Positions 7,900 through 17,900 of a DNA stretch of 64,000 nt are shown one piece after another. Numbering within the stretch: position 1 is the stretch's first letter; every line of letters begins with the position of its first letter. The DNA comes from Tetramitus jugosus (Eukaryota > Heterolobosea > Eutetramitea > Acrasida > Vahlkampfiidae), in NCBI GenBank assembly GCA_937625935.1, contig OW569392.1:124001-188000 (forward strand). The letters are read 5' to 3'. The notes under the pieces were generated by a model. It did not search any database and had not been told where the DNA came from. It was given only the letters and a program-made list of their open reading frames with translations. The translations under genes and the position numbers were made by a program.

Positions 7900-8277
7900 T
7901 TATTTATCAAAGATGACTGGTGTATGGAAAGAACCAGTCTTCAGAATGGTTTTCTCACCGGAAGGTTCCTTCTCAATGATGGAGTAAAAGTATTCGGTGC
8001 TCGATTCCAAGTAAGGAATTGTAATCTGATGGTGGAGACGACTTGATGTCTGCTTACTTACAATGGAAACTTCTTCTCCAGTTGGAGAAACAACCAAGTG
8101 TAGTTTACCTGGCTTTACTAGGTCAATCATAAACAGAGCGTGTTCCTTTTGAACGGCGATCTTAAAGCTTTTCACTTCTTGAAGCCTTCCCATAACAGAG
8201 GAACCAAGTGAACACACTATGAGAACGATAGTGGCTATGAGAAGCAACAACTTGATGGAATGATTTGGTCTCGACAT
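7900..8277 (-). CDS. Small secreted or membrane-anchored protein of unknown function
   Basis: This 125-residue protein begins with a short polar stretch and a strong hydrophobic segment, about residues 9-30 (IKLLLLIATIVLIVCSLGSS), which is either a cleavable signal peptide or a signal anchor. The remaining 95 residues alternate beta-strand-like segments. The end, with YLESSTEYFYSII and a final FHTP, resembles the fibronectin-like N-terminal domain of purple acid phosphatases, but no catalytic domain follows. It could be a stand-alone beta-sandwich protein or a truncated relative. It is divergent from the Sel1-repeat gene at 8746. Confidence 0.6.
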   Translation of the reverse strand: MSRPNHSIKLLLLIATIVLIVCSLGSSVMGRLQEVKSFKIAVQKEHALFMIDLVKPGKLHLVVSPTGEEVSIVSKQTSSRLHHQITIPYLESSTEYFYSIIEKEPSGEKTILKTGSFHTPVIFDK

Positions 8278-8745
8278 GATTGTAATGGTATCACTTTGAA
8301 AGTTGCTAGATTTTGTTTTGTTTCAGAGAGTTGAGAGTTGCAATTGTGGATGGTTTTCTCTGGGAGTAAATCGTTTCTGTTTCAGTTTTTCAATGAAGGT
8401 TGGTCTGATAAACCGAAGACCAGAAACAGTTGATTGTATCCAATTGGATTATGTGATTTCAAGATAAGAATAGATCTTGGGCTGAAACTGAACAGCAAAA
8501 AAGTATGAACTGGGGTAATGAGTAAAGTTCAGAACTGCCAGAAACAACCACTCGTGAAACAACCAACTTTCCCGCCAAACCTGTTGTATGATCGGACTAA
8601 TGTATAAAAAGGATTTTACAATGGTAAGTTAATTTTAAAAGTTAAGTTTCCCTACTGGAAAAAATGAATGATCCACATGACCAGTTTTCATTATTTCTGA
8701 TCAGAGTTTTCCAAAGAGATCAAACGAACACAACAACCCAGAGAG
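8278..8745. promoter_or_regulatory. Intergenic region between divergent genes
   Basis: These 468 bp separate two divergent start codons, and no further gene is visible. An E2F-like site tttcccgccaaa lies at 8568-8579, followed by an AT-rich stretch with tataaaa near 8600, closer to the plus-strand gene. This probably holds both promoters. Confidence 0.4.
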
Positions 8746-9993
8746 ATGATACCAAACCGAACTAGAAAACTTTCCCAGCACTGCTATCGCTTATTATCAA
8801 CGAGAAACAAGTGTGCTTCTGCTTCTCTCATCAGCATACCGTCTCACCTACAATCTCAAACTTGGCCCATCTCAAAAACGAATAACTTCCTTTCCGAGTC
8901 CATCTATCGTTCTTATGTAAATATCAAAGGAATGGATTTTTATTCTCTGGCCAAGGAACAATTTCGTCAAGCCATGTATGAAATTGCGAGTGTCACAGGA
9001 CCTGTAGTCGATCCACTATCTCTAGTGGAAGACAGTGAGTCCCTACGAAGAGCAGTTATTTTGTTCAAATCTCTCGAACCGAACTTGGATGAAATTGACG
9101 ATGCAGAATCATTGTGGATGCTTGCCGAGTTATATTCACATGGACTCGGAGGATTAGAAAAGGATGGAAAGAAGGCGATTCAGTACTTTGAGATGGGCAT
9201 TTGTCTCGGCTCGACCAAAGCTGCACTATTGTATGGAATTCGATTATTGTATGGAGTTCGCGGATCTATCGAAGTCGATGAAGCAGAAGCGTTCAAATAT
9301 CTCAAAATGGCAGCTGACGAAGGTGATGATGCGGCTCAGAACATTGTAGGCTCGATGATGTGCTTTGGTCGTAGCTTCAAAAATCCAACTACAGGCGTCG
9401 AATACTTGAAGAAATCGGAAGGGCAGCACAACTTATTGGCTGCCGACAATTTAGGTAAGGCGTACGAGAAGGGAATTGGTGTGACGCAGAGTACTCAGAT
9501 ATCGTTCCAGTACTACATGAAGGCTGCTGTGAGGGGACATCCGAACTCTCAGTTCAAAGTGGGAGAAATGTACGTCCATGGACGCATAAGCACTCACTTG
9601 AGAGATCCAAAGCAAGAAGCCGTGAGATGGCTGCTAGCTTCTTCTCAAGGCAATTGTCCTCAGGCTCAACGACTGTTGGGTGTCATGTTCAGGGACGGTA
9701 CAGGTGTTCAGAGAGACATTGGCACTGCAAAGAGATTCCTGTTAATGGCATTGGATTCTGGATTGATGGAAGCAGCTACAGATTTGATTCAATTAGAACA
9801 ACAACAAAAGAGACCTTCACACCGGATGAAGGAGTACCATGCACGGGATGTCACATCAACGGAGATTACTCCCGAAAGAGAACTCCCTCGTCGAGCCGCA
9901 ACCAACCAGGAAGAAATCAACAGCTCTGTTCCCGAACAAGAAGTCATCAACTTTGAAGACTACGTTCACCACACCAAGCCAAACAACAAGTGA
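8746..9993 (+). CDS. Sel1-like repeat protein
   Basis: The protein has 415 residues. From about residue 105 to 350 it consists of successive Sel1-type TPR repeats, recognised by blocks such as LWMLAELYSHGLGG, GKKAIQYFEMG, AFKYLKMAADEGDDAAQ, AADNLGKAYEKGIGV, ISFQYYMKAAVRGHPNSQFKVGEMY (shown in part) and AQRLLGVMFRDGTGV. Sel1 repeats form a superhelix that scaffolds protein-protein contacts, for example in ER-associated degradation or signalling. The N-terminal 60 residues are basic and Ser/Arg-rich and may be an organelle-targeting segment; an internal ATG at 8932 is an alternative start. The C-terminus is charged and low in complexity. The partner is not predictable. Confidence 0.85.
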   Translation: MIPNRTRKLSQHCYRLLSTRNKCASASLISIPSHLQSQTWPISKTNNFLSESIYRSYVNIKGMDFYSLAKEQFRQAMYEIASVTGPVVDPLSLVEDSESLRRAVILFKSLEPNLDEIDDAESLWMLAELYSHGLGGLEKDGKKAIQYFEMGICLGSTKAALLYGIRLLYGVRGSIEVDEAEAFKYLKMAADEGDDAAQNIVGSMMCFGRSFKNPTTGVEYLKKSEGQHNLLAADNLGKAYEKGIGVTQSTQISFQYYMKAAVRGHPNSQFKVGEMYVHGRISTHLRDPKQEAVRWLLASSQGNCPQAQRLLGVMFRDGTGVQRDIGTAKRFLLMALDSGLMEAATDLIQLEQQQKRPSHRMKEYHARDVTSTEITPERELPRRAATNQEEINSSVPEQEVINFEDYVHHTKPNNK

Positions 9994-10115
9994 CAAATTC
10001 AATAAACAAAAACTCCTTATTTCGACGGAAAAATGCTATCGGAGTTGTTCATACGTCCTTCCAGCTCGACAAAAAGCAAACTGATTCAAAAGTCTTTATT
10101 ATCATCATAGCATGA

Positions 10116-11420
10116 ATGGGCAGTCAATTTTCTTCACTTTCCACAAGTGATTCAGATATTGAAGCTGAAGTGAGTGCCACCATTAACTCCATCAAAAATA
10201 TCCGTGCTTCCCGCGCAATCACAATGACCTCCAACAGTTTATCTTGGCGCCAAGACCCTTTTTCCCCGAATTTCCCGAGTGAACTACAGTATTTGATTCT
10301 TGATTTTTATCATGTGGATCACACCAATCTTTTGCTTTTTCAGCTCATTTGCAAAGACAGTCGTGATCTACTGTTTCGATGGCTCACACTGCATCACCAG
10401 AAGCTTCCATGGTTCCTCTATGTGGACGCCTCACAGAACAACACTTACACTGGAACTCTAGGTAACATGTGGACTGATAACTACAACACATATGACATTT
10501 TCAATTACAAGACACATCAAATCATACGGTTGCTCATTGGTCTAATGTTCCCAGAAATTCTCTGCTCCAGGAGGTCCATCCAATGTATTGTGAGAGCTCT
10601 TCAACTCAATCCATTTGAACCAGAGCTAAACTCTAACTTGAAAACTTTTTATGCCAAATGGAAGCTTACAAACTGGGAAGAACAAGGCTTGATTCACTAC
10701 TTGAAGAATCATTTGCGTTTTTTGAGTGTGACGTATGTGTACTCTGCCAAGTCACTTGTTCATTATTCCTTTCAGAATCCGTTCAAGGAAATTATGGAAC
10801 ACTGCGTGCTGCTGTACTCTAAAAAAGACAGGAGAATAAGAATGATGGAAGTGTCTGTTCATTTCCAGCTGTTGCCGTCGTCGTCACAATCCAATGAAGA
10901 CGAGGAGAACAAGTCATCCATTCGGTTCTCCTTTGCTTGTCCAATGAGTTTTGATCAATCGGGACTTGTTGATCACTCCGTGTACAATTATGTAATATCT
11001 CTAGGTCAATATGTCTCTCATGATCCCAAGGAAAGAGACACGTCGATTTCAAGTGAAGAAAGCGATGACACTGTGGAACTGCCATACCCATACAACAACA
11101 ATGACGGCGCGAACACTTATAAGCTAAAGTTTATCTTGTACAATAATAGGCGACTGGGAATGAGTCTACAATACTTTGATAAGGGCAGTAGTCGATGGCA
11201 TAGATCTGAGCTAGATCCACTTCCGAGAATGAAGATCAAATCTCTGCATCATTTCGATCATTTGAAGATCTCACCAAGCTCAGAATCAAGTATCAACCTC
11301 AAATCAGTCACCTATGACTTTAATCTTGAGTTGCTAAACTCGCTAGACATATCCAATCGAATACTCTACCATGTGAATAATAGCACAACAAACAATACGA
11401 GCACAACAATAAATGAATAA
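10116..11420 (+). CDS. F-box-like protein with predicted N-myristoylation signal
   Basis: This 434-residue protein starts MGSQFSSL. The pattern Gly2 with Ser6 fits the consensus for N-terminal myristoylation, which would place it at membranes. Around residues 52-80 the segment FPSELQYLILDFYHVDH followed by LFQLICKDSRDLLF resembles an F-box, the Skp1-binding helix set of SCF ubiquitin ligases. The rest shows no family I recognise. It has Ser-rich and acidic insertions near 250 and 310 and a Thr/Asn-rich tail. The gene converges on the minus-strand gene 11436-12761, with 15 bp between the stops. Confidence in the ORF is high; confidence in the function is low. Confidence 0.65.
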   Translation: MGSQFSSLSTSDSDIEAEVSATINSIKNIRASRAITMTSNSLSWRQDPFSPNFPSELQYLILDFYHVDHTNLLLFQLICKDSRDLLFRWLTLHHQKLPWFLYVDASQNNTYTGTLGNMWTDNYNTYDIFNYKTHQIIRLLIGLMFPEILCSRRSIQCIVRALQLNPFEPELNSNLKTFYAKWKLTNWEEQGLIHYLKNHLRFLSVTYVYSAKSLVHYSFQNPFKEIMEHCVLLYSKKDRRIRMMEVSVHFQLLPSSSQSNEDEENKSSIRFSFACPMSFDQSGLVDHSVYNYVISLGQYVSHDPKERDTSISSEESDDTVELPYPYNNNDGANTYKLKFILYNNRRLGMSLQYFDKGSSRWHRSELDPLPRMKIKSLHHFDHLKISPSSESSINLKSVTYDFNLELLNSLDISNRILYHVNNSTTNNTSTTINE

Positions 11421-11435
11421 TAGCAACGCATTTGT

Positions 11436-12761
11436 TTATGGTAAAGGGTTGTTACATGTTGCCAAAAACAAATCCATGCGATACACGACCATTAACCGCA
11501 ACATGATGAGCATCAACAGCTTGTCTCTATCATTCTCTGCAAATACACTAGTATCATTGTCACTCATTTGTCCCAATGTTCTTCCATTCAACTGAGAACT
11601 CAAAAACACTTGCCAAACACCGACTGGGTCCTTGATCGGATCAGAGAGCGCCAAGGAAACAATTTCTTCATCGCTAGGAATGTAGACCTCACCCTCAAAT
11701 GACTCGAGAATAATGTCTTCCAATTTTTGAATGTCTCTGTATCCCAAAATTCGATTCGTAAACTTTGCAGGGATGCACGAAGAGAACAAATTACCCATCA
11801 CAACAAACAAGGTCACATGTTCCATTGGTTCTGCCACTGTCTGTTCGTTGCTCGTCTTAAACAATGCCTTTTGCACTCTGAGTGTATATCTCTTGACCAA
11901 CAATGGATAACGCATGGCTCTATGAACTGCCTTTGCAATATTGGAGAGTGATCCAACCATGGTCACCTCACCAGAAATCATACTCTTGGATCGACCACCT
12001 CTCGATGCATTCAATGGTCCAGTGACCCATCCAGATGATGCTGGAGCAGCATGTTGATAAGCAAATGGAAGTCCATCCACTCCAACAAACATTTGCTTGT
12101 TGGCAGAGTCCTTGACTGCTTGTTCAGCACCTGGAATGTTACTTGCATTGACAAAACTGGACAAGTAGGATTCCATTCTACTGAGAGAGTTCACCTTGAT
12201 AAAAGGACTGTGCTTAACATCAGCTTCATGAAGCAATCGATAGGATCTTAGAATGGAACGCACACGACTCGTAATTTGAGGCTCTGTTAGCATTTGAACA
12301 GATGTGGACATGATGGCAACAGTTTCTTGTAGTGTGGCAAATCCCTTGGCCAATGATTCGTACTTTCTTGTCAATTTATCAATGGATTGTTGGAAGACTT
12401 GCATGTCTCTTTGTTCTAGGGTGGTGGTGGTGGTGGAGTCAATGGATTTTGGACCATCTTTTTTCATGGAGAAGATTTGGATCACAGGAGCATCTTTGTG
12501 ACTCGTTTTTTCAACAGCGATGTCGTCTTGGAAATTTTCTGGTGTAGCTTCTTCAGCAGCCAAAGCTTTTTTCGATTTTTTCGTAGTGGCGGATTTTTTG
12601 GCGCCAGTTGCGGCGGCGTAAAATTGCGGAGTAACTGTCGAGAAAAAGAGCGGTTGTTGTGGAAGACAAGCAATATGTTTGTTGGTTGATCCAGCGATTG
12701 TGCTGTTGAGCTGTTTTAAGGACAGGGATAGAGTACGCTGAGTGATTCTGGGGCGAAACAT
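11436..12761 (-). CDS. Unknown protein with mitochondrial-type presequence
   Basis: This 441-residue ORF starts MFRPRITQRTLSLSLKQ, an Arg/Ser/Leu-rich amphipathic N-terminus typical of mitochondrial import, followed by a Lys/Ala-rich linker (AAATGAKKSATTKKSKKAL). Residues of about 100-160 may form a coiled coil (QQSIDKLTRKYESLAKGFATLQETVAI in part). The C-terminal half is globular, with a hydrophobic end (LLMLIMLRLMVVYRMDLFLA) that could be a membrane helix. No known domain was recognised. It shares its 5' intergenic region with the Q/H-rich gene at 13339. Confidence 0.6.
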   Translation of the reverse strand: MFRPRITQRTLSLSLKQLNSTIAGSTNKHIACLPQQPLFFSTVTPQFYAAATGAKKSATTKKSKKALAAEEATPENFQDDIAVEKTSHKDAPVIQIFSMKKDGPKSIDSTTTTTLEQRDMQVFQQSIDKLTRKYESLAKGFATLQETVAIMSTSVQMLTEPQITSRVRSILRSYRLLHEADVKHSPFIKVNSLSRMESYLSSFVNASNIPGAEQAVKDSANKQMFVGVDGLPFAYQHAAPASSGWVTGPLNASRGGRSKSMISGEVTMVGSLSNIAKAVHRAMRYPLLVKRYTLRVQKALFKTSNEQTVAEPMEHVTLFVVMGNLFSSCIPAKFTNRILGYRDIQKLEDIILESFEGEVYIPSDEEIVSLALSDPIKDPVGVWQVFLSSQLNGRTLGQMSDNDTSVFAENDRDKLLMLIMLRLMVVYRMDLFLATCNNPLP

Positions 12762-13338
12762 TTACTTTCTTGGTGATGTGAAAAATTTGATTGTTGTGTT
12801 TCGAATTGTTTTCGTGTTTTGTGTTTGTCGCTGCATTTTTTTTGGTTCAACATCGCGGTTGAACATTCATTCAGCTGTTCCTAATAACCAATATTGGACA
12901 AGAGTCCTCCTGTCATTATTGGACGATAGTGACCCTTCTTGGGAGATATCACCTGGTGGATGCTAAACAAGATTTCTCCTTAGCTTAATGTTCGTTGGGC
13001 ATCGCATCTTTGTCACTCCATAGCTCTCCCACACAAAATCAAAGGAAGTCGCACGTCAATAACCAAGAGTATATTTATCTCATCTTATCCATACCGAAAG
13101 CTCAACCAATTATTTCGTATTCGCAAATTCTGCAAAATAGGGTCAGAGATCTTCGGCACCACCCTCCACCAACACAACCACTCCAACCTCATCCACACAC
13201 ACTCGGGCAAGGTGCAGTCAAGTGTTCTCACCACCCCAACAACTTCTTTCCTTTCTGTTGAACTAAAAACGTTTCAAACCGACTGACTGTTTATCTCTTC
13301 TGCTCTGGGGCTTCAAACACTAAGTTATTCTTTGTTGG
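12762..13338. other. Intergenic region, no gene seen
   Basis: These 577 bp lie between two divergent genes. The right half is rich in C and A (Pro/His/Gln-like codons in one frame), but the open stretch has no support as a gene. It probably contains the promoters and the 5' leader of the gene at 13339. Confidence 0.35.
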
Positions 13339-14907
13339 ATGGTCAATTCGATCGGTATGAACCACCACCAACACCATCAAGATCATCTTGCTCAACAACA
13401 CACTTCTTCATCAGCAGCTTTTCAACAACAGCAGCAATACCAACGACAACCTTCATTTCAACTAGAGCTTTATCATCCGATAACGACAATTTCAGCTTCA
13501 GAAACCCCTGAGGCATCAAGCAGTAGCACTTTAATCAGCAGCATGTTGTCTTCTTCATCGAACAACAGTATCAACAATACTACCAACAGTAATCATCATT
13601 CATCACTTTTAGACATTGAAGATGACGATGATGATGATGAAGGTAGTAGCCCAGTTGAGCAATGGATTCAAACATCTCAACAGCAACAACAACAACATCA
13701 ACAATTAGATGAGAGTTGCATTCATTTTCAACAATTGCTTCAACAAGCAAATCCCTTGTTGATGTTAACAGATCAACAACAATTGATTCAGATGAGAACT
13801 CAGCAGCAATTGCAGTTACAGTTGCAAGTGCAAATGAATCGTGCTCAACAGGAACAAATTCTTGTGATGCAACAGCACATTGAAGCTCAAAAGAGTAAAA
13901 TTGAGCAGCTGCAGAAACAGTACGACCAAGTTCTTACTCATCAACAGCTGCTCAACATGCTCTTGTCATCACCTCAATCATTGAAATTGAACAACCAAAT
14001 GAGCAACAGTAGCAATGGTGCTTCTGATATGGTATGTCTTTCATTATTTTTCTGTGGAACATTTTTCATCGTAAGCTAAAACCCGCTCTTTTTGTTTCTC
14101 CGCGCATCTTTACAGCTCAACTCCAATTTCTTGTCTCAGCAGAACAGCAGATTGATCAACAATCAAAGCAATCGTCACCACCATGGCGGACTAGATAATC
14201 ACTACCTTGGTGTTTCATCGTCCTATCCTGCATCTCATCAAACCTCCCCTCACCACTTGGGTTCTTTCCTATCAGATATGATACCCAACAACAACCACAA
14301 CCACAACCACAACCACAACATTCATCACAACAATTCACCTCAGCTACATCAACAACATCACAACCCACAGCATCACCTCCAACATCAACAACATCAACAA
14401 CATCAATTCAATCCATCCTCACTTTCTTCTCCTGTTTCATCCAACAACACAGCTTCATCATCATCTTCACTTGAACAATATCCTCTTCACTCATCACAAA
14501 GACGACACTCTGTCGTTGTGGAGAGCGAAGAAGAGGTATTGACATCTCAAAAACAAAGTTCTTCTTCTGGTGGGTCTCTTGCCAGAAAGAGAAGGAGAAG
14601 CACAGAGTTGTTAAACAACAGTGACTCTCATTTGTCATCGTTTGAACAGTTGAGTAAACAACTGGAAAAACAGCAGCATCAAAAGAGAGGTAGTGCAAGC
14701 AGTATTGGTAGTAGTGATAGTATTGGTAGCAGGAGGGATTCTGTCTCTAGTAATCACAGCAGTGATCAACAAGAGGAGAGTGATGAAGCTCAATCGAGTA
14801 CTGCTGCCTCTGGAGAGAAAACCTTGGTGTGCAGAGGTCCAATCAAAAGAAAGAATAATAAGCCAAAAGCTTATGATTCATGCATGATGAAATGGATATT
14901 AAAGTAA
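13339..14907 (+). CDS. Gln/His/Ser-rich protein, one intron
   Basis: There are two exons, 13339-14031 and 14116-14907. The 84-bp intron (gtatgt...ttacag) is phase 0, and joining gives one 494-residue frame. Without splicing, a stop occurs at 14079. The sequence is dominated by poly-Gln, poly-His/Asn and poly-Ser tracts. A Gln-rich helical stretch in exon 1 (about residues 125-205) may form a coiled coil. Exon 2 has Arg/Lys clusters (ARKRRRS) fitting nuclear localisation. The last 25 residues (from LVCRGPIKRKNNKPKAY) are less repetitive and may be the conserved part. Such composition is common in transcriptional regulators and RNA-granule proteins, but no DNA-binding domain was recognised. Its stop lies 26 bp from the stop of the giant convergent gene. 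Confidence 0.75.
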
Positions 14908-14933
14908 AGATATTAACTAATTTATTGTTCTAC

Positions 14934-17900
14934 TTAGAGCTTGTGTTTGTTCTTTTCATATGCTGACAAGAAGAGGAAAGCTGATAGAGCATGTGCGACC
15001 AGTAACTCATCGGGAAGCATGCGATAAGCTGCTAGCTTCGATGGGGAATCCCCATCTTCGAGCTCTAGGAAACTTAGACAAAGCTTCAATGATTCTTGTG
15101 GCTTCGTATGGCGTTCCTTTAGTTGATCCAGGATGTACTCTCGGAACACTGGGAGTAACTCATTGAGATCTTTCATTCTTGGTGCTTCTTGCTCTAATTT
15201 GGACTTGATGTCTTCTGGTAGTTCACTTCTATAAGCGACATCGACATCGCTGAATACGTCGGCTGTCAAGTGTTGCTCCAGTGTTGTCCAGGCTGAATCC
15301 AAATGCTTGAGTTTCAATTTCTTCGAAGTTTGATTAAACACCTGGAGAGCATCCTCAATCAACAGTGTATCAGTCAGGTAATCAATAATATAAATCTCAG
15401 CAGTGTTATCCTCTAGTTGCTCCAATGAACTACCTCCTGTTGTCTGTATGAAATTAATGGCCACTTCAATCATTCTGAAGCATTGAGAACATTTTTCAGT
15501 TGTATCGAAGCCTTGTGTCAATTCTCGTTTCGTGTGATCATCCAACTTTTCTTGTTGAACTCGCGCAGCCAATCTGCTTCTGGCATCCGTTTTTCTTAGG
15601 TCACCAACAAACTCGAAGAGTCTGATCTCTGCTTGAATAATTGGTTTTCCGTTGAATATCTGGTCTATCAAGTACTGCTCAAAGTAGTGAACATCATAAC
15701 TTATTGGATTACACTCTGAGAGTAGCAAGGGACGATTGCAATGATCCTTCAAAAATGGTACAATCTGCTTCTTGAGTGAATAACTCACGAGATTAGCTTT
15801 CGTTAGATCAATGCTGGATACTGTCTCGGTTGGATACTCTTCTCCAAGGGCCCGAACAGTGGATATCAGGTTTACAAACTCGTTATGAACAGTAAATAGA
15901 TGATCTATGAATGCCAAGCTGAACAAACACTCATCAGATTCGTTAGGAAGAATGAAGATCAATTTTGTGTCGTCTGTCATCTCAAAGTGATGCATGTTCG
16001 CTGGTATTTGAAGACATCCATAGTGTTTGACAAATTTCCAGCTGATGTTCCATGCCTTCTTGAATCGTTGCCACACATCATACACATCTTTTCTCTGAGA
16101 CTGAGGTAGCTCATTGATAATATCCATCACAGATTTCTCCTGTGCAAATTGCCTCGTTATTTTCTTGTTGAAGCGACTGAATACATGTGAGAACATCTGC
16201 AAGATGTCATGGATGTATCGCGTAGAATATAGTTGTTCTTGTTTCGAGGCAAATAATCGAGCTAGGGAGGCTTCTGATGGGTTCAATTCTGCCATTTTCA
16301 ATGCAAATCGATCAAAAGAGATGTGTTCATTGTGCATCCACACGCTGGATACATTTCTTTCCAACAGAATCTCAACAGCAACAGTATTATCACGCTCGTT
16401 ATTCTCGTGTTTCTTCATAAAATCCTCAATAGCCTCCGAAATAGAACTGTTTGAGTTAAACATATCATTCACGGCGTTCGAAAATCCATCTTCAAAGCCT
16501 TGCCTCTGTTGCTGAGTTTTCAGGAGCCTTGTTTGGTTTGTATCATTTTGTAAGAACTTGAGTAGTTCGAGGGCAGCGAGGTGCAAGATAATTGACGTGT
16601 GTTCAAAGTTTTGTTCCGTAATCTTTGATAACAAATTCCAGTCGTTCAGTAGATGATCTACAAAGAACTGAACAGAATCTGCGGGCTTCGGACTCTGCTC
16701 ATTGAACACATTTTTACAGCCTCCTGATAGTAAATTACCGATCAATAGAATAGCATGAAGCATAAATCGAAGTGTTCTTAGCTGTTTTGGCTTCAAGTTA
16801 CGTGCAATACACATCACATCCCCTTCAAGAGATACATCTTGAAGGCAATAGAGTTGTGATTGATCATCTCTAGTTCCTATCAACTTGTTGTCTGGAAGCA
16901 TTTTATGATCCGTTCCTCCAATGTCACTCTTACAGTAAGGACACTTTAATACTTCCATTGGCTTTCCACAATTGTCCACAAAGTATTGATGATTATTTGG
17001 ACATGTGTAGAAAGTGCCTCCAAGCAGTACATTTGCGATCATTTGCCTACAATCATCCGGCATGGCAGGTAAATATCCATCCCTAACAGATGGAGTTTTC
17101 ATGAGAAGTTTGTACAACAGTCCTCCTTCTGCCACTCCCAGCTGAAGAATCAATGCAACCCAATGAATCACACATCTCAATAACCACACATCATTAAGTG
17201 AAGATTGTTCATTCAAAACCAGGCTGCCATGAATTCGACTATTCATAAATAGCTTCAACAGAGGAAATAGTTCTTCGTTCAGCCAGTTGACTCTCGAATG
17301 TTGTTTCATCCAGTTTGTTATCACCTCAGTGTTGATAGAACTCGAATAAGCTCGCGCAATATACACTCCTTCCATAATCGAAATAAGTAAGTAGGCTTTC
17401 GTCTTTTGAATGTCTTGAGGATGGAGCATTATTTCATTCAGAAGTGTATCGTCATTCGTTAATAGAAGTGTGTCCACAGCTTCGACCACCTTATTCATAT
17501 CAGGATAAAGTGTTAGGAAAGGACTTGAACTTTCAACAACATTACTGCTGGATAATAATCTATGTATCTGTGGGTTGTCTGCAAACCAGTCCTTGAGACT
17601 CTGCATCTCTGAAATTGATGGAGAAGAAAGCATTTGCTTAGCGTACGACATTCCTCCATGTTTCACAAGCTCTCTCAAGAAGAATATGAGAGTATCATGA
17701 CTCTTGATCATAAAACGATCAGCAGCGCTAATCAAATCTTGATCAATCATTGACTCGGACGAGATATCAAGGAGCTGTTGAACCAGGCGAGAAATCACAA
17801 ATCTGGCATAGGCGATGGAGTACAGCGTCTCAAACAGATTGTCAACGTCTAATATCTTGTCCTGGGGGATGTTGTTCAAAGCAAGATCCAGTTTTTCTTT

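Noticed and set aside
12995-13261. An 88-codon open frame upstream of the Q/H-rich gene
   Set aside because: It is low-complexity, C/A-rich sequence with no protein-like features, and it is likely promoter or 5' leader.
13339-14079. A stand-alone 246-residue protein ending at 14079
   Set aside because: The last codons lie in an intron with good gtatgt and ttacag borders. Splicing restores a longer frame with the same composition.
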